Of a stretch of 64,000 nt of DNA, positions 9,286 to 18,182 are shown one piece after another. The translations under genes and the position numbers were made by a program. This stretch comes from Pseudomonas fluorescens (GTDB lineage Bacteria; Pseudomonadota; Gammaproteobacteria; Pseudomonadales; Pseudomonadaceae). Position 1 is the first letter of the stretch. Each line of letters opens with the position of its first letter. The stretch spans positions 399,459-463,458 of the forward strand of contig NZ_CABVHU010000003.1 of NCBI RefSeq assembly GCF_902497855.1, read 5' to 3'. The notes under the pieces were generated by a model. The model had not been told where the DNA came from, did no database searches, and saw only the letters and a list, made by a program, of their open reading frames with translations.

Positions 9286-10140
9286 CTACTCCAGCATCTT
9301 GCCGATCAACCAACTCCCCGCCGGCCCCGGCGGATTCAACCGCGACCACAGCGCATCCACCGACACGGTCTTCGGCCAACCACGCACCTGAAGCTCGCGC
9401 AACGACCCCGCGCCAAAGCGTTCCACCAACCACCGGGGCAACGGCGCCCAGCCGAATCCGCCCTGGGCCATTTCCAGCAGCATCAGGTAGCTCGGCGCCG
9501 ACCAGACGCGCCCCTTCGCCCGGCTTTCATAGGGATTGACGATGGTCGCCAGACGCAGTTCGCGGTGCTGTTGCAGCACCTCCTGATCCACCTTTGCCAA
9601 CGCCGCCAACGGATGCCCGGGGGCGACGAACAGCGCGATTTCCGTGCGTTCGTCCACCGTCGAACTGGCCAGGTCCGGGGGGTAGCTGTCTTGCCGCTCG
9701 GCGAAGGCAACGTGGGCGCGACCGCTTTGCACCAGTGCCACCAGGTCATCGCATTCGGCAATCAGGCATTCGAGTTCCAGGTCCGGATAACGCTGTTCGA
9801 AGGTACTGAGTGCCGCTTCAAACCGGTCGGACTGGTAAGTGTCGGACAGCGCCACCGTCAGTTTCGCCTCGACCCCTTGGGACAATTGGCTGGCGGTCAT
9901 TTCCAGGCGGCTGGTGGCTGCCAGAATCGCCTCGACACGCTGCAATACCACATGCCCGGCCGGGGTCAGGCCGGGCTTGCGGCTGCTGCGATCGAACAAG
10001 GTCAGGTTCAGGTCGATCTCCAGGCTGGCCACGGCCGCGCTGATGGTCGACTGACTGCGGCCAAGCTTGCGCGCCGCCGCGGAGAACGAGCCTTGCGTCG
10101 CCGCCTGGACGAATGCCAGCAACACTTCGTGAGAGGCCAT
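9286..10140 (-). CDS. LysR-family transcriptional regulator
   Basis: LysR regulator of 284 residues. The winged helix-turn-helix is at residues 1-60 (MASHEVLLAFVQAATQGSF, then SFSAAARKLGRSQSTISAAV and LFDRSSRKPGLTPAG). An effector domain follows with the usual substrate-binding-protein fold (VALSDTYQSDRFEAAL, LVQSGRAHVAF). It is divergent from the PACE-family efflux gene at 10229 with an 88-bp gap. This matches the aceR-aceI type layout in which the LysR protein controls the exporter, so control of that gene is inferred. Confidence 0.88.
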   Translation of the reverse strand: MASHEVLLAFVQAATQGSFSAAARKLGRSQSTISAAVASLEIDLNLTLFDRSSRKPGLTPAGHVVLQRVEAILAATSRLEMTASQLSQGVEAKLTVALSDTYQSDRFEAALSTFEQRYPDLELECLIAECDDLVALVQSGRAHVAFAERQDSYPPDLASSTVDERTEIALFVAPGHPLAALAKVDQEVLQQHRELRLATIVNPYESRAKGRVWSAPSYLMLLEMAQGGFGWAPLPRWLVERFGAGSLRELQVRGWPKTVSVDALWSRLNPPGPAGSWLIGKMLE

Positions 10141-10228
10141 GAACTATCGCCCTGATCGATGGTTATTGGTTATGAAGTATCGGTGTGATGGCGGACCATG
10201 GCAACCACAGTCACCCAGGAGTCTGGTC

Positions 10229-10666
10229 ATGAACGCCAACAAATCCATCACTGAACGTATTTTCCAGGCCATTGGTTTCGAACTGCTGGCGGTGTTGATC
10301 TGCACCCCGTTGCTCGCCTGGGTCATGGACAAACCAATGCTGGAAATGGGCGTGACGACCCTGGCCATCGCTGCATTGGCCCTGGCCTGGAACGTGGTCT
10401 TCAACGGCGTGTTCGATCGCGCGCTCAACCGTCTCGCCCTTGTGCGCAACGCCTGGGTTCGGGTCGTGCATGCCTTGCTGTTTGAAGGCGGGCTGGTCGC
10501 CGTCGGCGTGCCGCTGATTGCCTGGTGGCTGAATATCAGCCTGTGGCAAGCGTTCCTGCTGGACATCGGTGTATTGCTGTTTTTCCTGCCGTATACCTAT
10601 GTTTATCACTGGGCGTATGACGTGGTGCGTGAGCGAGTGGTCATGCGCACGTCTTACGATGGATAA
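10229..10666 (+). CDS. PACE-family (AceI-like) efflux transporter
   Basis: Small inner-membrane transporter of 145 residues with four membrane segments and two tandem bacterial transmembrane pair domains. Segments are near residues 15-33, 38-56, 80-98 and 105-125. The family marks are visible: RIFQAIGFELLAV with the membrane Glu needed in AceI, WNVVFNGVFDRA, HALLFEGGLV, and YTYVYHWAYDVVRER. Characterised members export chlorhexidine and other cationic biocides or short diamines. The ATG at 10229 has AGGAG seven bases upstream. It is divergent from a LysR regulator, the common PACE context. Confidence 0.9.
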   Translation: MNANKSITERIFQAIGFELLAVLICTPLLAWVMDKPMLEMGVTTLAIAALALAWNVVFNGVFDRALNRLALVRNAWVRVVHALLFEGGLVAVGVPLIAWWLNISLWQAFLLDIGVLLFFLPYTYVYHWAYDVVRERVVMRTSYDG

Positions 10667-10669
10667 AGC

Positions 10670-10892
10670 AAAGATCGCAGCCTGCGGCAGCTCCTGCACC
10701 GATCGAATACAACCACCATGATGCGGATGTACCCAACCCCTGTAGGAGCTGGCTTGCCAGCGAAGGCGGCCTCGAGCCATACAGCGCCCACGAAGACGCC
10801 TTCGCCGGCAAGCCGGCTCCTACAGGGTGTGGTGTTGACCACAAACCATTAGTACGCAGGTCAACAAGGCGCTGCCGCAGGCTGCGATCTTT
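10670..10892. repeat. Nested REP elements: GTAGGAGC-type pair inside a second inverted repeat
   Basis: The outer arms are an exact inverted repeat of AAAGATCGCAGCCTGCGGCA at 10670 and its complement ending near 10892. Inside, at 10737-10828, are two facing REP units (GTAGGAGCTGGCTTGCCAGCGA and the complement of GTAGGAGCCGGCTTGCC). Two repeat families are therefore nested between the PACE and SDR genes. Confidence 0.85.
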
Positions 10893-10909
10893 TGATCCTG
10901 GCGGTCTAC

Positions 10910-11668
10910 TTACAAAAACATTCCCCCCGAAGCCTCGATGCGCTGCCCGTTGATCCACTGGCCACCCGGCGCCATCAACAGCGCAATGGCCGCACCGATG
11001 TCGTCCGGCTGCCCGACGCGACCCAGCGCAGTATTGCTGGCGACCAGTGTGTTCACTTGTGCGTTGTCGCGCACCGTGCCGCCGCCGAAATCGGTTTCGA
11101 TAGCGCCGGGTGCCAAGGTATTGACTGCAATGTTACGTGCACCCAACTCCTTGGCCTGGTAGCGCGTCAGCACTTCCATGGCCCCCTTCATGGCCGCGTA
11201 GGCCCCATAACCTGGCATGCTGAAGCGGGTCAGGCCGCTGGAAACATTGAGGATGCGTCCACCGTCAGCCAGCAGCGGCAGCAGCGTCTGCGTCAGAAAA
11301 AACGGGCCCTTCAGATGGATGTTCATCAGCAAATCGAACTGGGCGACAGTGGTGTCGACGAAGCTCGCATTCACGCCGATGCCAGCGTTGTTGATCAAAA
11401 AGTCGAACTGCTGACGATCGAAATGCTTTTGCAACACATCGGCGACCTGCGTGGCGAAGGCCGCGAAGCCGTCACTCTGGCCAACGTCGAGTTGCAGCAT
11501 GGCGGCGCGACCGCCGAGACTTTCGATCTGTGCCACCAGGGCTTGCGCCTCTTCGGCGCGGCTGTTGAAGGTGCCGATGATGTCGACCCCCTGGGCGACC
11601 AGATGCAGCGCTGCGTTTTTGCCAAGGCCGCGGCTGGCGCCGGTGATCAATGCGATTTTACGGTTCAT
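10910..11668 (-). CDS. SDR-family oxidoreductase
   Basis: Classical short-chain dehydrogenase/reductase of 252 residues. The Rossmann cofactor motif is TGASRGLGKNAA near residues 10-20, and NNAG is at about 90. The catalytic Ser is in NVSSGLTRFS and the YxxxK pair is in YGAYAAMKGAME, followed by the NTLAPGAIETDF loop. NTFNSR-type residues after beta-2 suggest NADP(H), but this is only a guess. Its substrate is unknown. It is divergent from the LysR gene at 11789, which is probably its regulator. Confidence 0.92.
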   Translation of the reverse strand: MNRKIALITGASRGLGKNAALHLVAQGVDIIGTFNSRAEEAQALVAQIESLGGRAAMLQLDVGQSDGFAAFATQVADVLQKHFDRQQFDFLINNAGIGVNASFVDTTVAQFDLLMNIHLKGPFFLTQTLLPLLADGGRILNVSSGLTRFSMPGYGAYAAMKGAMEVLTRYQAKELGARNIAVNTLAPGAIETDFGGGTVRDNAQVNTLVASNTALGRVGQPDDIGAAIALLMAPGGQWINGQRIEASGGMFL

Positions 11669-11788
11669 AAGACTTCCTCAAGGGCGGTGAGCGATGGTGT
11701 GAAGGAAGTTTATTTATCCGCCCCGCAGTGATAAACAGAGCTAAATCGGAATCACTGGCCGGTTAATCCGAACAATAGAGGGCCACCC

Positions 11789-12685
11789 ATGAACAAGCTG
11801 GAACTGCTGCGCACCTTTGTGCGTGTCAGCGAGATGTCGAGTTTTACCCTGGCCGGTGAAAGTCTGGGCTTGCCAAGGTCTACGGTCTCCGACCACGTCC
11901 AGGCCCTCGAAACGCTGCTGGGCACGCGCCTGCTGCAGCGCACCACGCGTAAGGTCCAGGCGACCCAGGACGGCATCGTGTTGTACGAACGCAGCAAGGA
12001 CTTGCTGTCGCACATGGACGAAATCGAGGGGCTGTTTCGCCAGGATGCGGCAGCGCTCACCGGACGGATCCGCATCGACATGCCGAATATTCTGGCCCGT
12101 CGCGTCGTGATGCCGCGCCTGCCCGAATTCATGGCGCAGCATCCCAACCTGGAGCTGGAAATCAGCAGCACCGATCGCCGGGTCGATTTGCTCGGCGAAG
12201 GTTTTGACTGCGTGGTGCGGGTCGGCGCGCAGCCGGATCAATCGGTGGTCGCCCGCCACTTGTGCGACTTTGTCATGGTCAACTGTGCCAGCCCGGCTTA
12301 TCTGCAACGCCATGGCGTGCCTGAACGACTCGAAGACCTGGCGCACCATCGGCTGGTGCATTACGTCGGTGTCCTGGGTTCGCGCCCGGAAGGTTTTGTC
12401 TACGAAATGGACGGGCAGTCCCACCAAGTGCCGATGGCGGGCAGCGTCACTGTCAACAGCACCGATTGTTACGAGTCGGCATGCCTGGGCGGTTTCGGTT
12501 TGATCCAGGCGCCACGGGCAGGCATGACGCCGCACCTGCTCAGCGGTGAGCTGGTGGCGGTATTGCCGCAGTTCAACGCACCGTCCCTGAGGGTGTCACT
12601 GTTGCACGCTCGGCAACGGCATTTGCCGTTGCGGGTCAGGGTGTTCATGGACTGGTTGGGGCAGGTGATCCTACCTACCACCTGA
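11789..12685 (+). CDS. LysR-family transcriptional regulator
   Basis: LysR regulator of 298 residues. The DNA-binding domain is visible at the start (MNKLELLRTFVRVSEMSSF, LGLPRSTVSDHVQALE, LLQRTTRKVQATQDG). The effector domain contains ISSTDRRVDLLGEGFDCVVRVG and the late GFGLIQAP motif, typical of the CrgA/DsdC-like subgroup that controls oxidoreductases. It is divergent from the SDR gene across a 120-bp gap, so control of that gene is the simplest reading. Confidence 0.9.
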   Translation: MNKLELLRTFVRVSEMSSFTLAGESLGLPRSTVSDHVQALETLLGTRLLQRTTRKVQATQDGIVLYERSKDLLSHMDEIEGLFRQDAAALTGRIRIDMPNILARRVVMPRLPEFMAQHPNLELEISSTDRRVDLLGEGFDCVVRVGAQPDQSVVARHLCDFVMVNCASPAYLQRHGVPERLEDLAHHRLVHYVGVLGSRPEGFVYEMDGQSHQVPMAGSVTVNSTDCYESACLGGFGLIQAPRAGMTPHLLSGELVAVLPQFNAPSLRVSLLHARQRHLPLRVRVFMDWLGQVILPTT

Positions 12686-12700
12686 TCAACAACACATGAC

Positions 12701-12727
12701 CTGTAGGAGCAGGCTTGCCCGCGAATG
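12701..12727 (+). repeat. Single REP unit
   Basis: One copy of GTAGGAGCAGGCTTGCCCGC just after the LysR gene. No facing partner is present. Confidence 0.8.
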
Positions 12728-12764
12728 GATCTGGCAAGGCTGTTTTATGGTTTTGTGATGCTAT

Positions 12765-13943
12765 TTAAAGGGGGGTAGGCAGGCTGAAGGTAAAGATCGT
12801 GCCCTGTTCTGCGTTGGAGACCACGTCCAGTGTTCCCCCATGGGACTTGGCGATTTCGCTGGCGATGTACAAGCCCAACCCGAGACCGGCCTGGGGTGTA
12901 TCGCGGGACGGTCGCGAGTAGGGGCGGAACAGCTGTGGCAACACCTGCTCGGCAATCTGCCCCTGATTTTTTACGCTCAGCACAAAGGTGCCTTGATCGA
13001 TCCACGCGCTGACCACTACCGAGCCTGCGAGATCGCCATGGGTGACCGCGTTGGCCACCAGATTGGAGGCCAATTGCGCGACCCGCTCGCGGTCGCACCG
13101 CACACCGCGCAAGTCGCCGATGGACGCCACGATACTGCGATCGGGGTGCACGCTCTGGATTTCAGCGATCACATGCTGCAATGCCCCTTCCAGATCCGGG
13201 CACTGCTCGATATTCACCGGAATGCCCTTACCCATGGAACCGCGGGTGAAGTCCAATACATCGTTGACCAGTTTGGTCGCGCGCCTGGCGCTGGTGAGGA
13301 TATGGCGCACCAGCTTGTCGCTGGCCGGATCCGGAAACTTGCGCAGGAGCATTTCCGCGCCGGCGCTGATGGCAAACAAGGGGTTGCGCAAGTCATGCCC
13401 GAGCACGGCGATAAACTGTTCGCGCAGTTCGCCGGCTTCCTGCTCCTGAATCAGGGCCGCTTCGGTCTTCTGCTGGTTTTCTTCGGATTCGATCTGCAGC
13501 GCCAGCATCCGTGCGAACGACTCCATGGTGCTCTGGATCGTACTGGAGGTGAGCGGCGCCGGGTTGGGGTCAAGGGCGCAGATGGTGCCGAAGAAACGCC
13601 CGTCCGTGCGAAAAATCGGTACCGAGATGTAGCTTTCGAATTGATACAGGCGCGGCGTATGGTGGTCGCGGTAAACCGGGTCGTCACTGGCCTTGTCGAT
13701 CACCACGGCGCGGTGGGCCTGACGGATTTCGTGGCACAGGGTGGTCGTCACCTCCAGTTCACCACCGACCTGCAGGCCGAAACCCAGTTGATCGAGCACT
13801 GCACAGGCGGTCCAGGAATCTTCGGTGACGCGGGCCACTGCGGCAAAACGCAGGCCGGTCATTTCGCGGATCACCTGAAGTATGGCGGGCACCGCGCTGA
13901 TTCGACCGATGGTGGCGATGTCTGCTGCCGCTGTGTGACCCAT
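12765..13943 (-). CDS. GAF-domain sensor histidine kinase
   Basis: Predicted cytoplasmic sensor kinase of 392 residues. The GAF domain is at about residues 15-150 (LQVIREMTGLRFAAVARV, SYISVPIFRTDGRFFGTICALD). A coiled linker leads to the dimerisation domain with the phospho-acceptor His183 in AVLGHDLRNPLF. The ATPase domain follows, with the N box in ASNLVANAVTHGD and the G boxes in GLGLGLYIASEIAKSHGG. There are no membrane segments, and no response regulator gene is adjacent, so it is an orphan kinase. The GAF type resembles those fused to phytochrome-like and oxygen-sensing kinases, but chromophore-binding residues are not evident. Confidence 0.92.
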   Translation of the reverse strand: MGHTAAADIATIGRISAVPAILQVIREMTGLRFAAVARVTEDSWTACAVLDQLGFGLQVGGELEVTTTLCHEIRQAHRAVVIDKASDDPVYRDHHTPRLYQFESYISVPIFRTDGRFFGTICALDPNPAPLTSSTIQSTMESFARMLALQIESEENQQKTEAALIQEQEAGELREQFIAVLGHDLRNPLFAISAGAEMLLRKFPDPASDKLVRHILTSARRATKLVNDVLDFTRGSMGKGIPVNIEQCPDLEGALQHVIAEIQSVHPDRSIVASIGDLRGVRCDRERVAQLASNLVANAVTHGDLAGSVVVSAWIDQGTFVLSVKNQGQIAEQVLPQLFRPYSRPSRDTPQAGLGLGLYIASEIAKSHGGTLDVVSNAEQGTIFTFSLPTPL

Positions 13944-14054
13944 GTACGTTGTTCTCGCTGCAAGATGCCGAGGGGTGTCGAGGAATTCTAGCGGGCTGGC
14001 GCGAGGTTGGCGTCAGTTGATTGATGGCGCTGGGAATCAGCTGCTGCGGAATGC

Positions 14055-14091
14055 AAAAAAGCCGCACGACCCGAAAGGCGTGCGGCTTTTT
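14055..14091. terminator. Bidirectional rho-independent terminator
   Basis: The stem GCCGCACG / CGTGCGGC has a short loop and is flanked by A6 on one side and T5 on the other. It ends the PepSY transcript leftward, before the kinase gene. Confidence 0.85.
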
Positions 14092-14101
14092 GATCTGTGT
14101 A

Positions 14102-14407
14102 TCAGTCGTCTTGCTTGTTTTTCAGGACTTCGCCGGTGGCGGCGTTCAAATCCACGTCCCACTCAACGTTTTTGGCATCGCGCAGTTCGACTTCGTATTC
14201 ATAGTTGTTGAAGTGGTTGTCCAGGTCGCTGTCGGTGATCGTGGCACCCGGGTGCAACTTCAGCACGATCTGGTTCAGTTCTTCCAGCGGCTTGATCTTG
14301 CCATCTTTGACCAACTTGGGAATCTGATCGACAGGAACATCGGCCTGGGCCAGCCCAGCGGTGAGGGTCAGGGCAGCAGCGGTGAACAAGGCAGTCAGGG
14401 TTTTCAT
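14102..14407 (-). CDS. Periplasmic PepSY-domain protein
   Basis: Small exported protein of 101 residues. The signal peptide is MKTLTALFTAAALTLTAG ending LAQA. It carries one PepSY domain: PKLVKDGKIKPLEELNQIVLK, then a strand-rich C-terminus (YEYEVELRDAKNVEWDVDLNAATGEVLK). PepSY proteins of this size are often protease-inhibitor-like or act as signal inputs for nearby two-component systems. The orphan kinase gene lies downstream but a strong terminator separates the two, so a functional link is uncertain. Confidence 0.88.
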   Translation of the reverse strand: MKTLTALFTAAALTLTAGLAQADVPVDQIPKLVKDGKIKPLEELNQIVLKLHPGATITDSDLDNHFNNYEYEVELRDAKNVEWDVDLNAATGEVLKNKQDD

Positions 14408-14489
14408 GGGTTCTTTCCTTGGATGATCTGTTTAAGTGGGATCAGATTAACTGTGGCAACTTAATTCACCCTTAATTCATAAAACCTCC

Positions 14490-14517
14490 CGTAGGAGCGA
14501 GGCTTGCCCGCGAAGCA
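14490..14517 (+). repeat. Single REP unit
   Basis: One copy of GTAGGAGCGAGGCTTGCCCG upstream of the PepSY gene and beyond the 3' end of the phosphodiesterase gene. Confidence 0.8.
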
Positions 14518-14545
14518 GACGCCTCGGTGTCACGTCAGACACAAC

Positions 14546-15673
14546 TCAATACCCATTGTTCTGCAACAACTGCGCAACACTCGCCGCCGCCGGCCGTTTA
14601 TAAAACTTGAGCAATTCACTGGCGCGATTGGTAAAGATGCCATCGACGCCGGCATCCATGACCTTCTGATAATCCACGGCATCGTCCACGGTGTAGGCAT
14701 GCACCAACAAGCCCTGGTCATGGGTGTACTGGTTCATCCACGATTGCACCAGGTCCGAATAGCTCTGGTCACCCCGCTGGGTCAGCCTGACAGACGGGCC
14801 GGTGCCGATCGCGCCCTGGGCCTTGGCGTATTCGATCCAGCGCTGGAATTCCGCTTTGTCCTTCGGTTGCTGCCTGGCGTAGAACGTTGCTTTGTCCTTG
14901 TCGCCGGATTCGGCAAAGGTCACCTTGGACTTGGGCTCGATGCTGCCTGCGCCGACCCACAGCAGCAGGATCTTCGGCACTTGCGGCATTTCCCTTTCCA
15001 GCAGTTCGAGGCTGCCCTTCTCGAACGTCTGCAACACCACCTTGCCTTTGCCCTGGCCGACCGCCAGTTCGCTTTTCGCCAGCTTCGAACCGATCGGGCT
15101 CAACCAGCCGCGATCCTGGAGTTTCTCCTTGAGGTCGCGTTCGAGACCGGGAAACTGCTTCGGTTCCTTGGTTTCGATGTACAGGCCTGGCTTGTGCAGT
15201 GGATTGCCCTGGGCGATGTCGATGATCTCGTCCAGAGTCAGGATCTTCAGCCCCGCATAGGACGGACGGGCGCGATCCGGGTAAGCACTGTTGAACCAGC
15301 TGCCGGCATCGAGGGTTTTCAGTTCGGCGAGGGTGAAAGCGTTGGCGGGGCTGTCCTTGCGCTCCGGAAACTTGCTGGCGACGTCGGTGGTGCGTTGCAG
15401 GTTGTCGTCGTGCAGGGCAAACAGCACGCCGTCCTTGCTGCGCTGCAAGTCCAGCTCCAGGTAATCGGCCCCCAGATCCCGCGCCAGTTTGTAAGCCGCC
15501 GCGGTGGATTCTGGCGCATCGAAGGACGCGCCACGGTGGGCGATCACGGCCGGATGCGGGATACCCAGGCGGGTCGCCAGAGCAGTGGGGCTGGGTTCGC
15601 TGGCGGCCTGCGCCTGGCCGAGGCCAAGCAGCACACTCAGCAACAGGGCGCTTTGGGTGAAGGTGACAGGCAT
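14546..15673 (-). CDS. glpQ: Periplasmic glycerophosphodiester phosphodiesterase
   Basis: Hydrolyses glycerophosphodiesters (deacylated phospholipids) to glycerol 3-phosphate and an alcohol, in the periplasm. The preferred start is the ATG at 15673, preceded by AAAGGACC; it gives a signal peptide MPVTFTQSALLLSVLLGL ending QAQA and a 375-residue protein. The GDPD fold is marked by VIAHRGASFDAPEST (catalytic His), YLELDLQRSKDGVLFALHD (metal-binding Glu/Asp and second His) and YIETKEP. GlpQ-type exported enzymes have this length. It is a single gene with no glp transport genes next to it. Confidence 0.93.
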   Translation of the reverse strand: MPVTFTQSALLLSVLLGLGQAQAASEPSPTALATRLGIPHPAVIAHRGASFDAPESTAAAYKLARDLGADYLELDLQRSKDGVLFALHDDNLQRTTDVASKFPERKDSPANAFTLAELKTLDAGSWFNSAYPDRARPSYAGLKILTLDEIIDIAQGNPLHKPGLYIETKEPKQFPGLERDLKEKLQDRGWLSPIGSKLAKSELAVGQGKGKVVLQTFEKGSLELLEREMPQVPKILLLWVGAGSIEPKSKVTFAESGDKDKATFYARQQPKDKAEFQRWIEYAKAQGAIGTGPSVRLTQRGDQSYSDLVQSWMNQYTHDQGLLVHAYTVDDAVDYQKVMDAGVDGIFTNRASELLKFYKRPAAASVAQLLQNNGY

Positions 15674-15908
15674 GGGGTCGAGGTCCTTTCGCAGTTTTTC
15701 AAAGAACACCCTTTTAACAACTGAGGGCTGCCAGCGCTATCGCGAGACCGACATAAACCTGTTTAAAGCAGATTTTTCCCGCGCTTTCGTGCGGTTCTTT
15801 GCAGTACTCTTGGCCCCGGCAGCGTCCCCGGCAGAGGGAAAGCCATGCACTTTTCTTGCGTGTAAACCATTAATCACCGGTCCTTCGCGACCCTTTGTGA
15901 GGTTTATC

Positions 15909-16235
15909 ATGCGCATCACTTCCCAGCTCATCTGCCAGGCGGCCGACCAACTCCAGGGCTTCGTCGGCCTCAACCGCAAGACCGGCCAGTACATCGTCCG
16001 CTTCAGTGAAGACGCGTTCGGCATGGACGTGGCGGACGACGGCATTATTCCCGTGAGCGAGTTCGTCTGGGCAACCGGTCCGGAACAGGCCATGACCCTC
16101 AAGCGCGAGTCGATCCAGTTGCTGCTGGATCAGAATATCGATGACCGGATCAACATTACCGAGCCGTTGCGGGTGTATATGAATCGGCGGGAAGTGCCGG
16201 AGATTTCGGCGGTGCGCAGTTTGGTGTCTAGCTGA
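15909..16235 (+). CDS. DUF2025 family protein
   Basis: A 108-residue cytoplasmic protein of the Pseudomonas-specific DUF2025 family, function unknown. It begins MRITSQLICQAADQLQGF and contains YIVRFSEDAFGMDV and VSEFVWATGPEQAMTL. These are features I associate with this family, but I have no structural or functional evidence. The ATG at 15909 follows a GTGAGG Shine-Dalgarno-like stretch. It stands alone between the phosphodiesterase and the PhzF-like gene. Confidence 0.75.
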   Translation: MRITSQLICQAADQLQGFVGLNRKTGQYIVRFSEDAFGMDVADDGIIPVSEFVWATGPEQAMTLKRESIQLLLDQNIDDRINITEPLRVYMNRREVPEISAVRSLVSS

Positions 16236-16254
16236 GGTTTTACGGTGTCTGGGC

Positions 16255-16288
16255 GGGCCTCTTCGCGAGCAGGCCCGCGAATGCGGCC
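16255..16288. repeat. Degenerate REP unit
   Basis: CTCTTCGCGAGCAGGCCCGCGAATGCGGCC resembles a REP whose central part has been lost or collapsed. It lies after the DUF2025 gene. Confidence 0.55.
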
Positions 16289-16471
16289 TGAGGAGCAGCC
16301 CATCATCTATTGATTGAACTCATACCTGCGCTCAGATCACTTGAATCTGGGCGGGGCGTAACACCAGGACCTCTAGCTCACAGCGCAGGAGATCTTCATG
16401 TACGCAACGCACATCGCGCGTCCCCTCACGACACAGGACTACCACGGGATTTTCCATCAATCGAGGTCCTT

Positions 16472-17314
16472 CTAATCATTGCCAGCAGGAAGAACGTGCC
16501 CCGATACCCGCCATCCACGGGCCTCGGTGTTCAGAATCAGATGGGACTGATTGCAGCGGCTACCACCTTGAAAAATACCCACCCGGTCTCCCTGCCAGCG
16601 GGAGCAATGGCGCCGAGCGATGGTCGGGGCAATGTTGCCGGTGGCGATATCCTCGGCTTCGCCATAGGCTTGGGGGAAGTGACGGGCCAATACCGCTTGC
16701 GCATCCTCGAGGGAGTAGAGGTAGAACCCGGTAACCTGCAACTGATCGCAGAGACGGTCCCTGAGGTCGGGGTTTATTTCGACGCGTTCCAGTAATCCAG
16801 CGTCGCACACCTGCACCAATAACTTGAGGCGACTCTGCCCACCTATGGCGAGGGTGAAGTCGTCGGGTGCCTCGCCCTTCCAACCCAATGCCGAGCGCAC
16901 CTGGTCCAACAGCGCCGTTGTGGTGGGCAGGGCGGTGAACTGACCCTCCTCCTCGTAGTAACCACACAAGCCATCCGCCTCGGCAAAACCTTCGACACTG
17001 ACGGTGCGGCAACGTAACGTGCGCGAGCCCATCAGGCCATCGTAACGGGCCATCCAGTCAAGGGCGGCCAGGGTGCCGTGCCCGCAGAAGCTGATTTCCT
17101 GGCCTGCGGCGAAGAAAAACACGGCCATGGCGTCATCACCAGGTGCACGTAAGACCAGGGTGACCTCATAGCCCAGGTCTCGAGACTTTGCGCAGCAATG
17201 GCGCATCAGGTCGGGATCCTCCTCTCCGACGGCCACCACCACATGGGAGCGGTTGCCGCCCTGGCGGGAATTGACGAAAGCCTGGACGGACTCATTGGCT
17301 AGAATGCGGTACAT
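16472..17314 (-). CDS. PhzF-family protein (phenazine biosynthesis-like isomerase fold)
   Basis: A 280-residue member of the PhzF/DapF-like superfamily. The two-lobed fold is suggested by the N-lobe block YEVTLVLRAPGDDAMAVFFFA with SFCGHGTLAALDW (the G-H-x-T-L-A-A signature) and the C-lobe block EDIATGNIAPTIARRH. The usual N-terminal GNP motif is changed to GNRSHVVVAV. The Glu of GYEVTL is in the place expected for the PhzF catalytic Glu, but I cannot confirm the alignment. No phenazine genes are nearby, so it is one of the many PhzF-like proteins of unknown substrate. It is probably a single-gene transcript. Confidence 0.78.
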   Translation of the reverse strand: MYRILANESVQAFVNSRQGGNRSHVVVAVGEEDPDLMRHCCAKSRDLGYEVTLVLRAPGDDAMAVFFFAAGQEISFCGHGTLAALDWMARYDGLMGSRTLRCRTVSVEGFAEADGLCGYYEEEGQFTALPTTTALLDQVRSALGWKGEAPDDFTLAIGGQSRLKLLVQVCDAGLLERVEINPDLRDRLCDQLQVTGFYLYSLEDAQAVLARHFPQAYGEAEDIATGNIAPTIARRHCSRWQGDRVGIFQGGSRCNQSHLILNTEARGWRVSGHVLPAGND

Positions 17315-17586
17315 GATTACTCGCTAAACAGTTATGTCTCGCTGGGGAACGCCCGCGAATAGGCTTCTGCGTACTTAATCGACCGCGGGCCCGTCTGGGC
17401 GCCGCGCTGCAAAGCAACACGCTCGTAGTTTCCCAGCCCCCTTTTTGCGGGGCAATGGCTTCAACTGTTACGCCGTATGATCGACCACAGGGGTGATACC
17501 GAGAAACAGGTCCGCCTTGAAGTCGCTCTGTTCCGGTTGATGAAGCTCGAAATAGTGTGTGTGCACTGAAACTGCCCTGAGTCCGG

Positions 17587-18117
17587 TCAGGCCTTCGGCT
17601 GTTCCTTGCGCACGAAGTGCTGATGCATCTCCGACGTCAGGCTCTCGATGCGTTCGGTCAGGGTCTTGGTCATTTCGGTCAGCCGGGTGTTTTGCTCCAG
17701 CAACTCCAACAGTTGCGCGGAGTTCTGCGCTGCCTGGGCTTGACGTTCGGCGTTGGCCACGGCCAGGGCTTCGCGGTGCTGCGCATCGGCGTCGGACTGG
17801 GCTTTGTCGCGGGCGGCCTGGCGGGTCTGGGCCAGCAGAATCAGCGGTGCGGCGTAAGCCGATTGCAGGCTGAACGCCAGGTTGAGCAGGATGAACGGGT
17901 ACAGGTCAAAGTGAGCCACGCCAAACAGATTGAGGCACACCCACACCACCACGATCAGCGTTTGCGCACCGAGAAAGGTCGGCGTGCCGAAGAACCGCGC
18001 AAAGGCCTCGGCGCGCAAGGCAAACTTGTCGTTGCCGAAGGTGGGCGCCAGGTGAGCGTGAGGCCGGTGGAAACGCAGGTGATCGACGGGAGCTGTGTGT
18101 TTGGTTTCGGTGGTCAT
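17587..18117 (-). CDS. DUF1003 inner-membrane protein
   Basis: A 176-residue membrane protein of the DUF1003 family. It has two membrane segments at about residues 45-85: FLGAQTLIVVVWVCLNL, and the conserved YPFILLNLAFSLQSAYAAPLIL. A long C-terminal coiled coil rich in Ala, Gln and Glu (residues 95-165) follows. The start is the ATG at 18117, with GGCAGAGAGCACC before it; the frame stays open further upstream but without family features. The function of the family is unknown. It is next to a TetR gene in the same orientation (65 bp gap), but the TetR palindromes lie on the far side. Confidence 0.85.
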   Translation of the reverse strand: MTTETKHTAPVDHLRFHRPHAHLAPTFGNDKFALRAEAFARFFGTPTFLGAQTLIVVVWVCLNLFGVAHFDLYPFILLNLAFSLQSAYAAPLILLAQTRQAARDKAQSDADAQHREALAVANAERQAQAAQNSAQLLELLEQNTRLTEMTKTLTERIESLTSEMHQHFVRKEQPKA

Positions 18118-18182
18118 GGTGCTCTCTGCCTGGCGCTGGGACTGGGGCTCACTATAGCGCCAGGGCGCATCCGGAGCTTGAT

